A stretch of 34,414 nt of DNA from Hansschlegelia zhihuaiae (GTDB taxonomy: Bacteria; Pseudomonadota; Alphaproteobacteria; Rhizobiales; Methylopilaceae), in contig NZ_RYFI01000008.1 of the NCBI RefSeq assembly GCF_004103825.1, positions 110,542 through 144,955 of the forward strand, read 5' to 3'. A model generated the notes under the pieces. The model saw nothing but the letters and a program-made list of their open reading frames with translations, ran no database searches and was not told the DNA's origin. Shown piece after piece: positions 18,827 to 26,955 of this stretch (the stretch's first letter is position 1; every line of letters begins with the position of its first letter). Position numbers and translations under genes: made by a program.

Positions 18827-18850
18827 CGGCGGGCGTTGAGGCGTCCGCCG
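18827..18850 (+). terminator. Hairpin after petC, possible terminator
   Basis: A nine-pair stem (CGGCGGGCG with CGTCCGCCG, including one G-U pair) closes a six-base loop, 32 nt after the petC stop. The T-run lies before the stem rather than after it, so intrinsic termination is not clear. It could instead protect the mRNA 3' end or form part of the mtnP leader. Confidence 0.35.
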
Positions 18851-18870
18851 TTCGCTTGTCGGGAGCGGCG

Positions 18871-19752
18871 ATGGGACGGGCCACGCTTGGGGTGATCGGC
18901 GGGTCGGGCGTCTACGACCTGTCGCTGCTGACCGACGTCCGCGAGCTCGACGACGCGAGCCCCTGGGGGACGCCTTCCGCGAAGCCGATCGAAGGCTTCA
19001 TCGGCGATACGCGGGTGGTGTTCCTACCCCGGCACGGCGCGGGGCACCGGCTTTCGCCGTCCGACATCAACTACCGCGCCAATGTCGACGTGCTGAAGCG
19101 GGCGGGCGTCACCGACCTTGTCTCGCTTTCGGCCTGCGGCTCCTATCGGGAGGAGTTGCCGCCCGGGACCTTCGTGTTCGTCGACCAGTTCATCGACCGC
19201 ACCTTCCGCCGCGAGGCCTCGTTCTTCGGCGCGGGCTGCGTGGCGCATGTCTCGTTCTCGGACCCCGTCGCCCCCAACCTCGTGGCGCGGCTCGCGCGGG
19301 CGGCCGCGGCCGAAGACATCCCGCACATCGTCGGCGGGGCCTATGTCTGCATGGAAGGGCCGCAATTCTCGACCCGCGCGGAATCCGGCGCTTACAAGGC
19401 GATGGGCGCGTCCGTGGTCGGCATGACCAACATGCCGGAGGCGAAGCTCGCCCGCGAAGCCGAGCTGCCCTACGCGACCGTCGCCATGGTCACGGACTAC
19501 GACGCATGGCGGCCGCAGGAGGAGGGCGCCGAGGTGTCGGCGATCCTGGCGGTGATGCGGGAGAACGGCGACAAGGCGCGCCGGCTGCTGATGCGCCTCG
19601 CCGACGAGTTTCCCGAGGAGCATGAGGCCTGCCCGATCGGCTCGGACAGGGCGCTCGACTTCGCGATCGTGACCGCGCCCGAGCAGCGCGACCCGGCGCT
19701 CCTCGCCAAGCTCGACGCCGTGGCGGGCCGGGCGCTGCGCACCCAAGGCTAA
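18871..19752 (+). CDS. mtnP: S-methyl-5'-thioadenosine phosphorylase
   Basis: The 293-residue protein has the MTAP phosphate-binding start GVIGGSGVYDL and the motif FLPRHGAGHRLSPSDINYRAN. The substrate pocket is seen as CMEGPQFSTRAES and VVGMTNMPEAKLAREAELPYA, and DYDAW supplies the late catalytic region. It cleaves methylthioadenosine to adenine and methylthioribose-1-phosphate in the methionine salvage pathway. The ATG at 18871 has GGGAG upstream. An in-frame TTG at 18856 would add five residues and is less likely. It is downstream of petC with a hairpin between them. Confidence 0.95.
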   Translation: MGRATLGVIGGSGVYDLSLLTDVRELDDASPWGTPSAKPIEGFIGDTRVVFLPRHGAGHRLSPSDINYRANVDVLKRAGVTDLVSLSACGSYREELPPGTFVFVDQFIDRTFRREASFFGAGCVAHVSFSDPVAPNLVARLARAAAAEDIPHIVGGAYVCMEGPQFSTRAESGAYKAMGASVVGMTNMPEAKLAREAELPYATVAMVTDYDAWRPQEEGAEVSAILAVMRENGDKARRLLMRLADEFPEEHEACPIGSDRALDFAIVTAPEQRDPALLAKLDAVAGRALRTQG

Positions 19753-19891
19753 ACCCAATCGGCGCCCTCACTAGGACGTCGGCTAACAATAACGTCAGCC
19801 TAAATCTGCGGACAAACGATCGCGCCGCGATTTCTTACTGTTGAAATTCGAAATATGCAAGCAACGTTGTCGTGCGCCTAACAATTCTGAA

Positions 19892-19909
19892 GCGTCACTT
19901 CTTTGTCAG
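19892..19909 (+). promoter_or_regulatory. Pho-box-like direct repeat upstream of the glycerophosphodiesterase
   Basis: Two seven-base half sites, GCGTCAC (19892-19898) and TTGTCAG (19903-19909), share GTCA and are separated by four bases, giving the 11-bp period of PhoB sites (consensus CTGTCAT-N4-CTGTCAT). The match is 4 of 7 and 5 of 7. It lies about 63 nt before the start codon. Phosphate-starvation control of a periplasmic glycerophosphodiesterase would make sense, but this is inference. Confidence 0.35.
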
Positions 19910-19971
19910 GACCCGCCGATACGGTCCCGCCGATATCGGGATGATCCCGCTATCGCCCAACGGGGATCACC

Positions 19972-21246
19972 ATGCGCAAGCAGATTGCCACACTCGGCCT
20001 CGCCGTCGCCATCGGCGCGTCGGCGCTGGCCTTCGCCGACAAGGCGGCCGCCAACGACGAAGGCGCGCAGGCCGCAAAGCAGGAAAAAATCAACGTCCAG
20101 CTCGGACCGCGCCCGTTCTTTCTGATCAACGACATGGACAACAGCCCGCTGAAGCGGAAGCTGAAGCAATGCGAGAACAAGACCTTCAAGCCGAGCAGCT
20201 TCTCGATCGGCCATCGCGGCGCGCCGCTGCAGTTCCCCGAGCACACTGTCGAGTCCTATGAGGCGGCCGCTCGCATGGGCGCCGGCGTCCTCGAATGCGA
20301 CGTCGCCTTCACCAAGGACCTCGAGCTGGTCTGCCGGCATGCGCAGAACGACCTGCACACCACCACCAACATCCTGCTGACGCCGCTCGCCAAGAAGTGC
20401 ACCAAGCCGTTCACCCCGGCCGTGCTGGACGAGAACGGCGCGGTCGTCACGCCGGCGAGCGCCGAATGCCGCACCAGCGACATCACGCTCGCGGAGTTCA
20501 AGACGCTGCGCGGCAAGATGGACGCGTCCAACCGCGCCGCGAAGACGGTCGAGGAATATCAGGGCGGCACTCCGGACTTCCGCACCGACCTCTACGCTGG
20601 CCCGACCAGCGGCCATCTGCTGACGCATGCCGAGAGCATCGAGCTGTTCAAGAAGCTCGGCGTGAAGATGACGCCAGAACTTAAGAGCCCGGTCGTCCCG
20701 ATGCCGTTCCGCGGCTTCACGCAAGCCGAATACGCGCAGAAGCTGGTCGACGAGTACAGGGCCGCGGGCGTGAAGGCGAAAGACGTGTTCCCGCAGTCCT
20801 TCGACAAGAACGACGTGATCTATTGGGTCCAGAACGAGCCGGCCTTCGGCCGTCAGGCCGTCTATCTGGACGACGCGAACACGGTGGCTGACCTGCCGAC
20901 CGCCGCCGAGCTCGAAGGCTATCGTCAGGAAGGCATCCGAATTTGGGCGCCCCCGAGCTTCGCGCTGCTCGACGTGAACGCGAAGAACGAGATCGTCGCG
21001 TCGCAGGCCGCCAAGAACGCCAAGGCCGCAGGCCTCGACATCATCACCTGGTCGCTCGAGCGCTCGGGCGTCCTTGCGAACCTCAACGGCGATTTCTACT
21101 ACCAGACGGTCGAGAACGCGATCACCCGCGAGGGCGACCTGATGACCGTCATCGACGTGCTGGCTCGGGACGTCGGCGTGCGCGCCATCTTCTCCGACTG
21201 GGCGGCGCCGGTTAGCTACTACGCCAACTGCATGAACATTAAGTAG
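19972..21246 (+). CDS. Periplasmic glycerophosphodiester phosphodiesterase
   Basis: The 424-residue protein has a signal peptide (residues 1 to about 27, ending AAA/ND). A GDPD TIM-barrel follows with [13 protein letters not shown] at the first strand, the acidic pair in [12 protein letters not shown] and the catalytic-region histidine in [23 protein letters not shown] near the C-terminus corresponds to the usual late WTVN-type block. It releases glycerol-3-phosphate from deacylated phospholipids. Several cysteines suggest disulfides. The length exceeds minimal GDPDs (about 250) because of insertions after the catalytic histidine, as in the GlpQ-like group. It has its own upstream region with a Pho-box-like site and ends at a strong terminator, so it is probably monocistronic. 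Confidence 0.92.
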   Translation: MRKQIATLGLAVAIGASALAFADKAAANDEGAQAAKQEKINVQLGPRPFFLINDMDNSPLKRKLKQCENKTFKPSSFSIGHRGAPLQFPEHTVESYEAAARMGAGVLECDVAFTKDLELVCRHAQNDLHTTTNILLTPLAKKCTKPFTPAVLDENGAVVTPASAECRTSDITLAEFKTLRGKMDASNRAAKTVEEYQGGTPDFRTDLYAGPTSGHLLTHAESIELFKKLGVKMTPELKSPVVPMPFRGFTQAEYAQKLVDEYRAAGVKAKDVFPQSFDKNDVIYWVQNEPAFGRQAVYLDDANTVADLPTAAELEGYRQEGIRIWAPPSFALLDVNAKNEIVASQAAKNAKAAGLDIITWSLERSGVLANLNGDFYYQTVENAITREGDLMTVIDVLARDVGVRAIFSDWAAPVSYYANCMNIK

Positions 21247-21272
21247 GTCGTCGATCTATCGATGACTTGGAA

Positions 21273-21297
21273 GGGGCCGGCGCGCCGGCCCCTTTTT
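21273..21297 (+). terminator. Rho-independent terminator
   Basis: GGGGCCGGCG and CGCCGGCCCC form a perfect 20-nt palindrome (8-pair stem with a four-base loop), followed directly by five T. It lies 27 nt after the glycerophosphodiesterase stop and between two convergent genes, so it may also stop the lipase transcript, although no T-run exists on that side. Confidence 0.9.
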
Positions 21298-21346
21298 CAT
21301 TTGCGGTTTCGGGTCTTGGCCGCCGGGGCGCGGTCCTGGCGCGGGC

Positions 21347-22702
21347 CTAGATAAGGTCGATGTTTCCGGCCTTCAGGCTGTCCGGGCCGTCCCTTAGCGT
21401 CGCGACCAGAAGGGCGTCGTCTCCCCCGCGGCCGTCAGCGTCGAAGAAAACGTTTCCACTGCTGCGGGCGTACAGGACCGCGGGCCCATCGCCGCGCGCG
21501 TCAGGCTGCGTGCGGCCGTTGAAGACGTCGAAGTCGCCCGTGGCGTCGCCCCCGAAAGCGCTGACGTCGATCACCAGCGTGTCGTTGTGGCCTCGATGGA
21601 AATCGCGGACGACGTCCGCCTGGCCCTGCGCCTTGTCGAACACGAAGTCGTCCGCGCCCTTGCCGCCGAACAGCGAGTCGCGCCCGGCGCCGCCCCACAG
21701 CCGGTCCCCGCCGCTTCCGCCGTTCAGGCTGTCGGCCCCGACGCCGCCGATCAGCCGGTCCGCGCCGGCCCGGCCGATCAGCTCGTCGGCGCCGCGCATG
21801 CCGTCGATCCAGTCCTTCCCCGCCTCGTCGCGTCCGATGATGACGTCCGAGACGTCGATCTCGTCCCGGTCTTCGCCGGGCAGCCGGCCGTCGACGCCGA
21901 GGATGACGACGCTTCCGCCGAAATCGTCGGTGATGCTGACCCGACCATGGTCGCCGACAATGACGACCTGCTGGTCGAGCGAGAGGCCGCGGCGGTCCTG
22001 CAGGCCGAAGTCCGGCCGGAAAACGTCGGCGTCGATCATCCGCTGCAAGCCTTCGACGTGGTTCTCGATGGCGTGCAGCGGTTCGTTGTCGTCGTCCTCG
22101 GCGTCGGGCTGCTGGGTGCCGACCTCGTCGGTGTAGTAAAAGACCTCCTTGACGAAGGGCGGTCCGCCGTCGTCGTCGAGGCCGTAGATGGCGTCGTTGG
22201 CGTGGCCGTAGGACGCGACCTGGTCTCCGTCCTTGAAGATCGGCGACGCGAAGGAGAAGTAGTCGGCGTTCCGGACCGCCGCGCTGAAGTCGCCGCGCTC
22301 CTCGTGCAGCAGATGCGAGGCCGCGCCGCCGAGGCTGTGGCCGGTGACGAACAGCTTGCCGTCGAACTTGCCTGTCGTGGAGATCGACGACAACAGGTCG
22401 TCGAACTTGTCGATGTAGTCGTCCTGGTCCGCGATGAAGTCGAGCAGGTCCTCGGTCGAATCCGTGCCGCGGAACGACAGGTACCAGTCGCCGCCGCGCG
22501 ACATCAGCCGCGCCGCGGCGCCGTCGTTCTCGAAGAACTTGCCGTCGATATTGTCGGATGCGACCCCGATCGACTCCAGGTCGACGTCCTTGAAGCCCTT
22601 GGGCTTGTCCCCGTCGTCATAGGCCGCCGCCGCGAGCTCGGCCTGGAGCTTCAGCTCCTGAAGGATGCTCACGTTCAGGAACTGTGGAAGTGCGTTCGCC
22701 AT
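21347..22702 (-). CDS. Class 3 lipase with C-terminal RTX calcium-binding repeats
   Basis: The 451-residue protein joins an alpha/beta-hydrolase of the fungal-type class 3 lipase family to a calcium-binding RTX block. The lipase part has DWYLSFRGTDS and the nucleophile elbow GHSLGG with Ser123. Candidate catalytic His is H215 in ENHVEG. The RTX block at about 301-355 consists of GGxGxD-like nonapeptides such as RAGADRLIGG, VGADSLNGG and GGAGRDSLFGG. There is no N-terminal signal peptide, so export by a type I secretion system through the C-terminus is expected. No such transporter lies in the window. It may act on extracellular lipids. Four to five repeats is few for an RTX protein. Confidence 0.9.
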   Translation of the reverse strand: MANALPQFLNVSILQELKLQAELAAAAYDDGDKPKGFKDVDLESIGVASDNIDGKFFENDGAAARLMSRGGDWYLSFRGTDSTEDLLDFIADQDDYIDKFDDLLSSISTTGKFDGKLFVTGHSLGGAASHLLHEERGDFSAAVRNADYFSFASPIFKDGDQVASYGHANDAIYGLDDDGGPPFVKEVFYYTDEVGTQQPDAEDDDNEPLHAIENHVEGLQRMIDADVFRPDFGLQDRRGLSLDQQVVIVGDHGRVSITDDFGGSVVILGVDGRLPGEDRDEIDVSDVIIGRDEAGKDWIDGMRGADELIGRAGADRLIGGVGADSLNGGSGGDRLWGGAGRDSLFGGKGADDFVFDKAQGQADVVRDFHRGHNDTLVIDVSAFGGDATGDFDVFNGRTQPDARGDGPAVLYARSSGNVFFDADGRGGDDALLVATLRDGPDSLKAGNIDLI

Positions 22703-22832
22703 AGTCCAGCCTCCAGCGGCGAGGCCCCTCGGATCGCCGGATCAGCCAGAAGGGTAGGGGAGCACGCCGCTTCGCCAACCGGCCAGCCGGCAAATTTGTC
22801 GTGTGATAAGGGTGCGGGCCGGGGCGGGAAGG

Positions 22833-23132
22833 TCAGTTCTTGCGGTCGCCGTCGGGGCGGACGTCGTCGCCTTTCTGGGACGCGTCATCGTCATCGTCTT
22901 CATCGACGCCCATATCCATGTCGTCGAAGTCGTCATCCTCGCTTGCAGCGGCGTCGTCCTCGTCGTCCTTGCGGTCATCCGCGGCGCGGTCCTTGCCCTG
23001 GTTCTGGGCCATCACCAGCCGTTCGGCCGGGCCGCCGACGCCCGACGCCGTTCCCGCGAAGGCCGTCTGATTGAGCCCGGGAACGAGGGCCAGAGCAGCG
23101 AGCAGCGGCAAGGCGGATTTCGGCGAAGCCAT
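22833..23132 (-). CDS. Small secreted acidic protein, function unknown
   Basis: The 99-residue product has a signal peptide (about residues 1-26, ending TAFA). The mature chain is extremely acidic in its second half, where runs of D and E alternate with M and S (EDDDFDDMDMGVDEDDDDD). No fold is expected from this composition. It could bind calcium or other cations. AGGA lies upstream of the ATG at 23132. An overlapping plus-strand frame is much longer but has the composition of an antisense shadow. The coding potential rests mainly on the good signal peptide. Confidence 0.6.
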   Translation of the reverse strand: MASPKSALPLLAALALVPGLNQTAFAGTASGVGGPAERLVMAQNQGKDRAADDRKDDEDDAAASEDDDFDDMDMGVDEDDDDDASQKGDDVRPDGDRKN

Positions 23133-23204
23133 CAGGCGCGATCCTCGGTCTGCCGTTCGCCCGGTCCGAGCCGAGCCCCGGTTCGATCGACGTTTAACGC
23201 ATCG

Positions 23205-23222
23205 GGGAGGCCGCGCCCTCCC
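23205..23222 (-). terminator. Hairpin at the end of the rplY-maoC cluster
   Basis: GGGAGG and CCTCCC can pair across a six-base loop 16 nt downstream of the second MaoC stop on the minus strand. No T-run follows, so intrinsic termination is weakly supported. Confidence 0.25.
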
Positions 23223-23237
23223 AAGGTCACGCAAGCG

Positions 23238-23714
23238 TTACCGCGCCGGGCGCCGCTCCACGAAGACATGGCTCTTGAAGCGGAGCGCCTCGACGCCGTG
23301 CTGGTTGACCGCGGTGTTGAGGGCCTTGAGCAGGCCCCATTCGGGCCGGCTCGCGCTCGGCCGCGTAGCCAGCGCCTCGCTGAAATAGGTCAGCGTGTCG
23401 CCGGCCATGACGGGAACGCTCCAACGCAGCGCCTCGAAGCCCGGCGAGGGGCCGGCCCGGCCGACCGGGAGCCCTGCCGCCAGCCGCTCCCTCGCGACGC
23501 GGCGCTGATAGGCGATCATCAGCTTCATCCAGACCGCGCATGTGTGCCAGCCGGAGGCCGCGAGCCCCTTGAAGGGGCCGGCGAGCCCGGCGGCCTCGGA
23601 GAGGTGGAAGGGCTGCGGATCGTATTTCTCGGCGAAGCGTACGATCTCCTTCGTCGTGAAGAGATAAGAGCCGAGCTCGGCCCTGGCGCCGACCTCATAA
23701 TCCTCGAGATGCAT
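23238..23714 (-). CDS. MaoC-like dehydratase, second copy
   Basis: The 158-residue protein has a hot-dog MaoC layout. YEVGARAELGSYLFTTKEIVRFAEKYDPQPFH carries the Asp-Pro-(Gln-Pro-Phe)-His hydratase motif, then LAASGWHTCAVWMKL follows. The family hydrates 2-enoyl-CoA thioesters or related substrates. It overlaps the upstream MaoC gene by one base (TGATG). Sequence similarity between the two suggests duplication, and they probably form a heterodimer or pseudo-dimer, as seen for split MaoC pairs. Confidence 0.88.
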   Translation of the reverse strand: MHLEDYEVGARAELGSYLFTTKEIVRFAEKYDPQPFHLSEAAGLAGPFKGLAASGWHTCAVWMKLMIAYQRRVARERLAAGLPVGRAGPSPGFEALRWSVPVMAGDTLTYFSEALATRPSASRPEWGLLKALNTAVNQHGVEALRFKSHVFVERRPAR

Positions 23715-24172
23715 CAGGCGGCCTCCGCGCGCCGGCCGATGAGCTTCTGGCTCACCTGCCGCATCACGACGGCGCCGTCCTGGTTGACGACGTCGAACCT
23801 GAACTTGACGAGCCCCGCCTCGGGGCGGCCCGGAACCCTGCGCGCCGACAGCACCTCGCGGCGCACGGTCAGCCGGTCGCCGGCGCGCACCGGCGCGCGC
23901 CACTCGAGGCTGTCGACGCCGGGCGAGCCGAGCGAGCGCGCGTCGAGCAGGAATTCGTCGCAGTTCATCCGCATCAGCAGCGCGGCCGTGTACCAGCCCG
24001 AGGCGATCAGCTCGCCCAGCATCGAGCCGCGCGCGGCCTCCTCGGAGACATGCATCGGCTGCGGATCGAATTCGCGCGCGAAGTCCAGCATGTCCGCGCG
24101 GTCGACCACGAGGTCGCCATATTCGGCGACGTCACCGGGCCGGAAGTCTTCGAAGGCGAGACCCGCCGGCAT
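23714..24172 (-). CDS. MaoC-like dehydratase, first copy
   Basis: The 152-residue protein contains the MaoC pattern FEDFRPGDVAEYGDLVVDRADMLDFAREFDPQPMH, with the same D-P-Q-P-x-H motif as its neighbour. IASGWYTAALLMRM and RAPVRAGDRLTVRREVL follow. Its substrate is unknown. In Hyphomicrobiales a MaoC pair commonly follows ychF, and here the start lies 3 nt after the ychF stop, which argues for co-translation. It could be an enoyl-CoA hydratase for fatty acid or polyhydroxyalkanoate metabolism, but this is not testable from the sequence. Confidence 0.9.
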   Translation of the reverse strand: MPAGLAFEDFRPGDVAEYGDLVVDRADMLDFAREFDPQPMHVSEEAARGSMLGELIASGWYTAALLMRMNCDEFLLDARSLGSPGVDSLEWRAPVRAGDRLTVRREVLSARRVPGRPEAGLVKFRFDVVNQDGAVVMRQVSQKLIGRRAEAA

Positions 24173-24175
24173 CGC

Positions 24176-25273
24176 TCAGTTCGCGAAGCGGAAATGCAGG
24201 ACGTCGCCGTCCGCGACCACATAGTCCTTGCCCTCGAGGCGCATCCGGCCCGCCTCCTTGGCCCCGGCCTCGCCCTTCAGCGCGACATAGTCCGCATAGG
24301 CGATCGTTTCGGAGCGGATGAAGCCCTTCTCGAAGTCCGAATGGATGACGCCCGCGGCCTGCGGCGCCTTGGTGCCGCGCTCGATCGTCCAGGCGCGCGC
24401 CTCCTTGGGACCGACCGTGAAATAGGTCACGAGGCCGAGCAGCCGGTAGCCGGCGTTGATCAGGCGGTCGAGGCCGGTCTCATGCAAGCCGAGCGCGTCG
24501 AGATACTCCGCGCGCTCCTCCGGCGGCAGCGTCGCGATCTCGCTCTCGATCTTCGCCGAGATCACCACCGCGACAGCGCCTTCCTGCTTCGCGCGCTCCT
24601 CGACCTTCGCCGAATAGGCGTTGCCTTCCGAGGCCGAGGCCTCGTCGACATTCGCGACATAGAGCACGGGCTTCGAGGTCAGCAGATTGAGCGCGTCGAA
24701 GGCCGGCCGCTCCTCGTCCGAGACCTTTGTGAGCCGCGCGGGCTTGCCGTCGCGCAGCAGCGGCAGCACGCGGTTGACGAGCTCGAGCTGCTCCTTGGCC
24801 TCCTTGTCGTTCCCGCGGGCTCGCTTCTCGAGCGCGACGACGCGCTTCTCGAGGCTCTCGAGGTCGGCGATCATCAGCTCGGTCTCGACCGTGTCGGCGT
24901 CGGAAAGCGGGTCGACCCGGCCCTCGACATGGGTGACGTCGTCATCCTCGAAGCAGCGCAGCACATAGGCGATGGCGTCGACCTCGCGGATATGCGCGAG
25001 GAACTGGTTGCCGAGGCCCTCGCCCTTCGACGCCCCGCGCACCAGCCCCGCGATGTCGACGAATGTCAGCCGCGTCGGGATGATCTGCGCCGACTTGCCG
25101 ACCTCGGCGAGCGCGTCGAGCCGCGGATCCGGCACCGCGACCTCGCCGACATTCGGCTCGATCGTGCAGAACGGATAGTTCGCCGCCTGCGCGGCCGCGG
25201 TCTGCGTCAGCGCGTTGAACAGCGTCGACTTGCCGACATTCGGCAGCCCGACGATGCCGCATTTGAAACCCAT
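24176..25273 (-). CDS. ychF: Redox-regulated ATPase YchF (Obg-family)
   Basis: The 365-residue protein has the G1 motif GLPNVGKST (9-17), [20 protein letters not shown] (switch/G3) and a C-terminal TGS domain with [25 protein letters not shown]. YchF/OLA1 proteins prefer ATP over GTP and bind ribosomes. They are tied to stress response. It lies 1 nt after pth, as in many proteobacteria. Confidence 0.97.
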   Translation of the reverse strand: MGFKCGIVGLPNVGKSTLFNALTQTAAAQAANYPFCTIEPNVGEVAVPDPRLDALAEVGKSAQIIPTRLTFVDIAGLVRGASKGEGLGNQFLAHIREVDAIAYVLRCFEDDDVTHVEGRVDPLSDADTVETELMIADLESLEKRVVALEKRARGNDKEAKEQLELVNRVLPLLRDGKPARLTKVSDEERPAFDALNLLTSKPVLYVANVDEASASEGNAYSAKVEERAKQEGAVAVVISAKIESEIATLPPEERAEYLDALGLHETGLDRLINAGYRLLGLVTYFTVGPKEARAWTIERGTKAPQAAGVIHSDFEKGFIRSETIAYADYVALKGEAGAKEAGRMRLEGKDYVVADGDVLHFRFAN

Positions 25274-25274
25274 C

Positions 25275-25889
25275 TCAGGCGTCCTTCCGTTCGCCGACCC
25301 GCGCCACCTCGGCGAAGCCGGCGGCCTCCATGCGTAGGTGGACCTTGTTCTGGAAGCTCGCGTCCTCGCCCCGCGCGAGCAGGTCCGCGGCTTCGGCCGT
25401 TGCGTCGATCAAGGTCTCGACCCAGGGCTGCTCGGACTTCGCGAAGTCATTCAGCACGTAGGGGTGCACGAGCTCCTTGACGCCCGGATGCCCGATGCCG
25501 AGACGGACGCGCTTGTAGTCGTTGCCCATATGGGCCGTGATCGAGCGCAGACCGTTGTGGCCGGCGTTGCCGCCCCCGACCTTCACGCGCAGCTTTCCGG
25601 GCGCGAGGTCGAGCTCGTCGTGAAACACGGCGACGTCGCCGAGCGCGATCTTGAAGAAGCGCGCGGCCTCGGCGACCGCGCGGCCGCTCTCGTTCATGTA
25701 AGTCCCGGGCTTCAGCAGCAGCGTCTTGACGCCGCCGAGCGTCCCTTCGGCCACAAGGCCCTGAAAGCGCGCCCGCCAGGGCGAAAAGCCGTGGCGGGCG
25801 GCGATCCGGTCGACGGCCATGAAGCCGATATTGTGCCGGTTGCCGGCATATTTCGGCCCCGGATTGCCGAGGCCGACCAGCAGCAGCAT
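25275..25889 (-). CDS. pth: Peptidyl-tRNA hydrolase
   Basis: The 204-residue protein has the Pth1 signature [19 protein letters not shown] with the catalytic His19, then [11 protein letters not shown] and [28 protein letters not shown] completes the active site. It releases tRNA from prematurely dropped peptidyl-tRNA. It lies 24 nt after rplY, and the rplY-pth-ychF order is conserved. Confidence 0.97.
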   Translation of the reverse strand: MLLLVGLGNPGPKYAGNRHNIGFMAVDRIAARHGFSPWRARFQGLVAEGTLGGVKTLLLKPGTYMNESGRAVAEAARFFKIALGDVAVFHDELDLAPGKLRVKVGGGNAGHNGLRSITAHMGNDYKRVRLGIGHPGVKELVHPYVLNDFAKSEQPWVETLIDATAEAADLLARGEDASFQNKVHLRMEAAGFAEVARVGERKDA

Positions 25890-25913
25890 CGCTTCTCGCT
25901 CCCGGGAGCCGGA

Positions 25914-26636
25914 TCAGTCCTCGGACGGCTTCTTCTCGTCCGAAGCCTCGGCGCCAGCCTCGCCCTCGGAGGCCTCGCCCTCGGGCGTCTCCTCCTCGGT
26001 CTCGCCCGAAGCCTCGGCGGCCTTCTCGGCCTCGGTCTCGGCCTGCTCCTCGGCCTGCTGCTCGGCCACCACGGTCGGGGCCGCGATCGTCGCGATGGTG
26101 AAGTCGCGCTCGTCGATCGCGAACTCGACGCCCTGCGGCAGCTTGACCGCCGAGGCGTGCACGATGTCGCCGATCTCGAGGCCCGTCAGGTCGACCTCGA
26201 TGTTCTCCGGCAGGTGGTCGACGCCCGCCTTCACCTCGACGGTGTGGCGCACGACGTTGAGGACGCCCCCGCGGACAAGACCCGGCGCCTTCTCCTCGTT
26301 GAGGAAATGCACCGGCACCTCGACCTCGACCACGGACGTCGCCGTGACGCGGAAGAAGTCGACATGCAGCAGCGTGTCCTTGACCACGTCGCGCTGGTAG
26401 TCGCGCGGGATCGCCCGCTCCTTGGCGCCGCCGGCGTCGATCTCGAACACCGTGGTCTTGAAGCCGCCGGCGTGCAGCAGCTTGAACATCTCGTGGCCGT
26501 CGAGCGTGATCGCCACGGGGGGCTTCTTGCCGCCATAGATGACGGCCGGGATCTTGCCTGCGCGGCGGAGAGCGCGGGCGGCCCCCTTGCCGGCCTTCTC
26601 GCGCGTCTCGGCCTTCAGGGCCTTGGGAGCGGACAT
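25914..26636 (-). CDS. rplY: 50S ribosomal protein L25/general stress protein Ctc
   Basis: The 240-residue long-form L25 has an N-terminal 5S rRNA-binding domain (LKAETREKAGKGAARALRRAG...PAVIYGG) and the TL5-type beta domain. A Glu/Ala-rich acidic tail of about 45 residues follows (from AEEQAETEAEK on), which alphaproteobacterial L25 often carries. GAGGAAAA precedes the ATG at 26636. The frame is open 34 codons further without family sequence. A short leader with a hairpin lies upstream. Confidence 0.96.
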   Translation of the reverse strand: MSAPKALKAETREKAGKGAARALRRAGKIPAVIYGGKKPPVAITLDGHEMFKLLHAGGFKTTVFEIDAGGAKERAIPRDYQRDVVKDTLLHVDFFRVTATSVVEVEVPVHFLNEEKAPGLVRGGVLNVVRHTVEVKAGVDHLPENIEVDLTGLEIGDIVHASAVKLPQGVEFAIDERDFTIATIAAPTVVAEQQAEEQAETEAEKAAEASGETEEETPEGEASEGEAGAEASDEKKPSED

Positions 26637-26664
26637 GGTTTTCCTCGTTGTCTTCAAATGAAAC

Positions 26665-26685
26665 GGCCGCCCTCTGCGGACGGCC
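26665..26685 (-). promoter_or_regulatory. Leader hairpin upstream of rplY
   Basis: On the minus strand GGCCGTCC and GGGCGGCC form an eight-pair stem (one T-G pair) around GCAGA, about 30 nt before the rplY start. It is followed by GTTTCATTT, so it resembles an attenuator. L25 is not known for autogenous control by such a hairpin, so the role is open. Confidence 0.35.
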
Positions 26686-26792
26686 TTCGCGTCGTCTGAA
26701 AGCGCGGGCGAACCCCTCCAGGGGTGTGGGACGCCCATGCGGACGCGCGTATAGCCGAAAGGGCGAGGCGACGCAACGAGGGGCCTTTTCCG

Positions 26793-26816
26793 TACCCTTT
26801 GAAAGGGGAGGGAGAG
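26793..26816. repeat. CCCTTTGAAAGGGG-type palindromic repeat
   Basis: The palindromic core is ACCCTTTGAAAGGGGAGGG. Its reverse complement resembles the unit at 34371-34393 within midA (CTCCCTCCCCTT-x-CAAAGGG). A relative with CCTCCCTCACGGGGGAAGGTGAGG is at 27950-27973. The window thus holds several members of one short family. Confidence 0.5.
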
Positions 26817-26839
26817 AAGCCGCCGCGGCGATCCAATCC

Positions 26840-26946
26840 TCCACCGTCATGCCCGCCGAAGGCGGGTATCCACGACTTGGGCGTGGACAGCTACGACCTC
26901 AGAAAGTCGTGGATGCCCGCGCTGCCGCGCGGGCATGACGGGTGGA
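26840..26946. repeat. Large inverted repeat, GTCATGCCCG family
   Basis: The left arm 26840-26878 and right arm 26904-26946 are reverse complements with a few indels. Each arm begins TCCACC(C)GTCATGCCCG and ends CACGACTT at the inner side. The spacer is 25 nt. The same CGTCATGCCCG...CGGGCATCC arm design occurs at 31468-31545. It lies downstream of the minus-strand 145-residue gene and upstream of rplY. Confidence 0.8.
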
Positions 26947-26955
26947 GCAGCCCGC

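Noticed and set aside
21347-22702. RTX toxin
   Set aside because: Few repeats, no pore-forming region, and a clear lipase core with GHSLGG.
21587-23074. 495-codon plus-strand frame over the lipase gene
   Set aside because: The Val/Asp/Ala composition mirrors the antisense of RTX repeats. No start signal or family.
24050-26699. Two plus-strand frames of over 450 codons across ychF, pth and rplY
   Set aside because: Antisense to three conserved genes with clear motifs.
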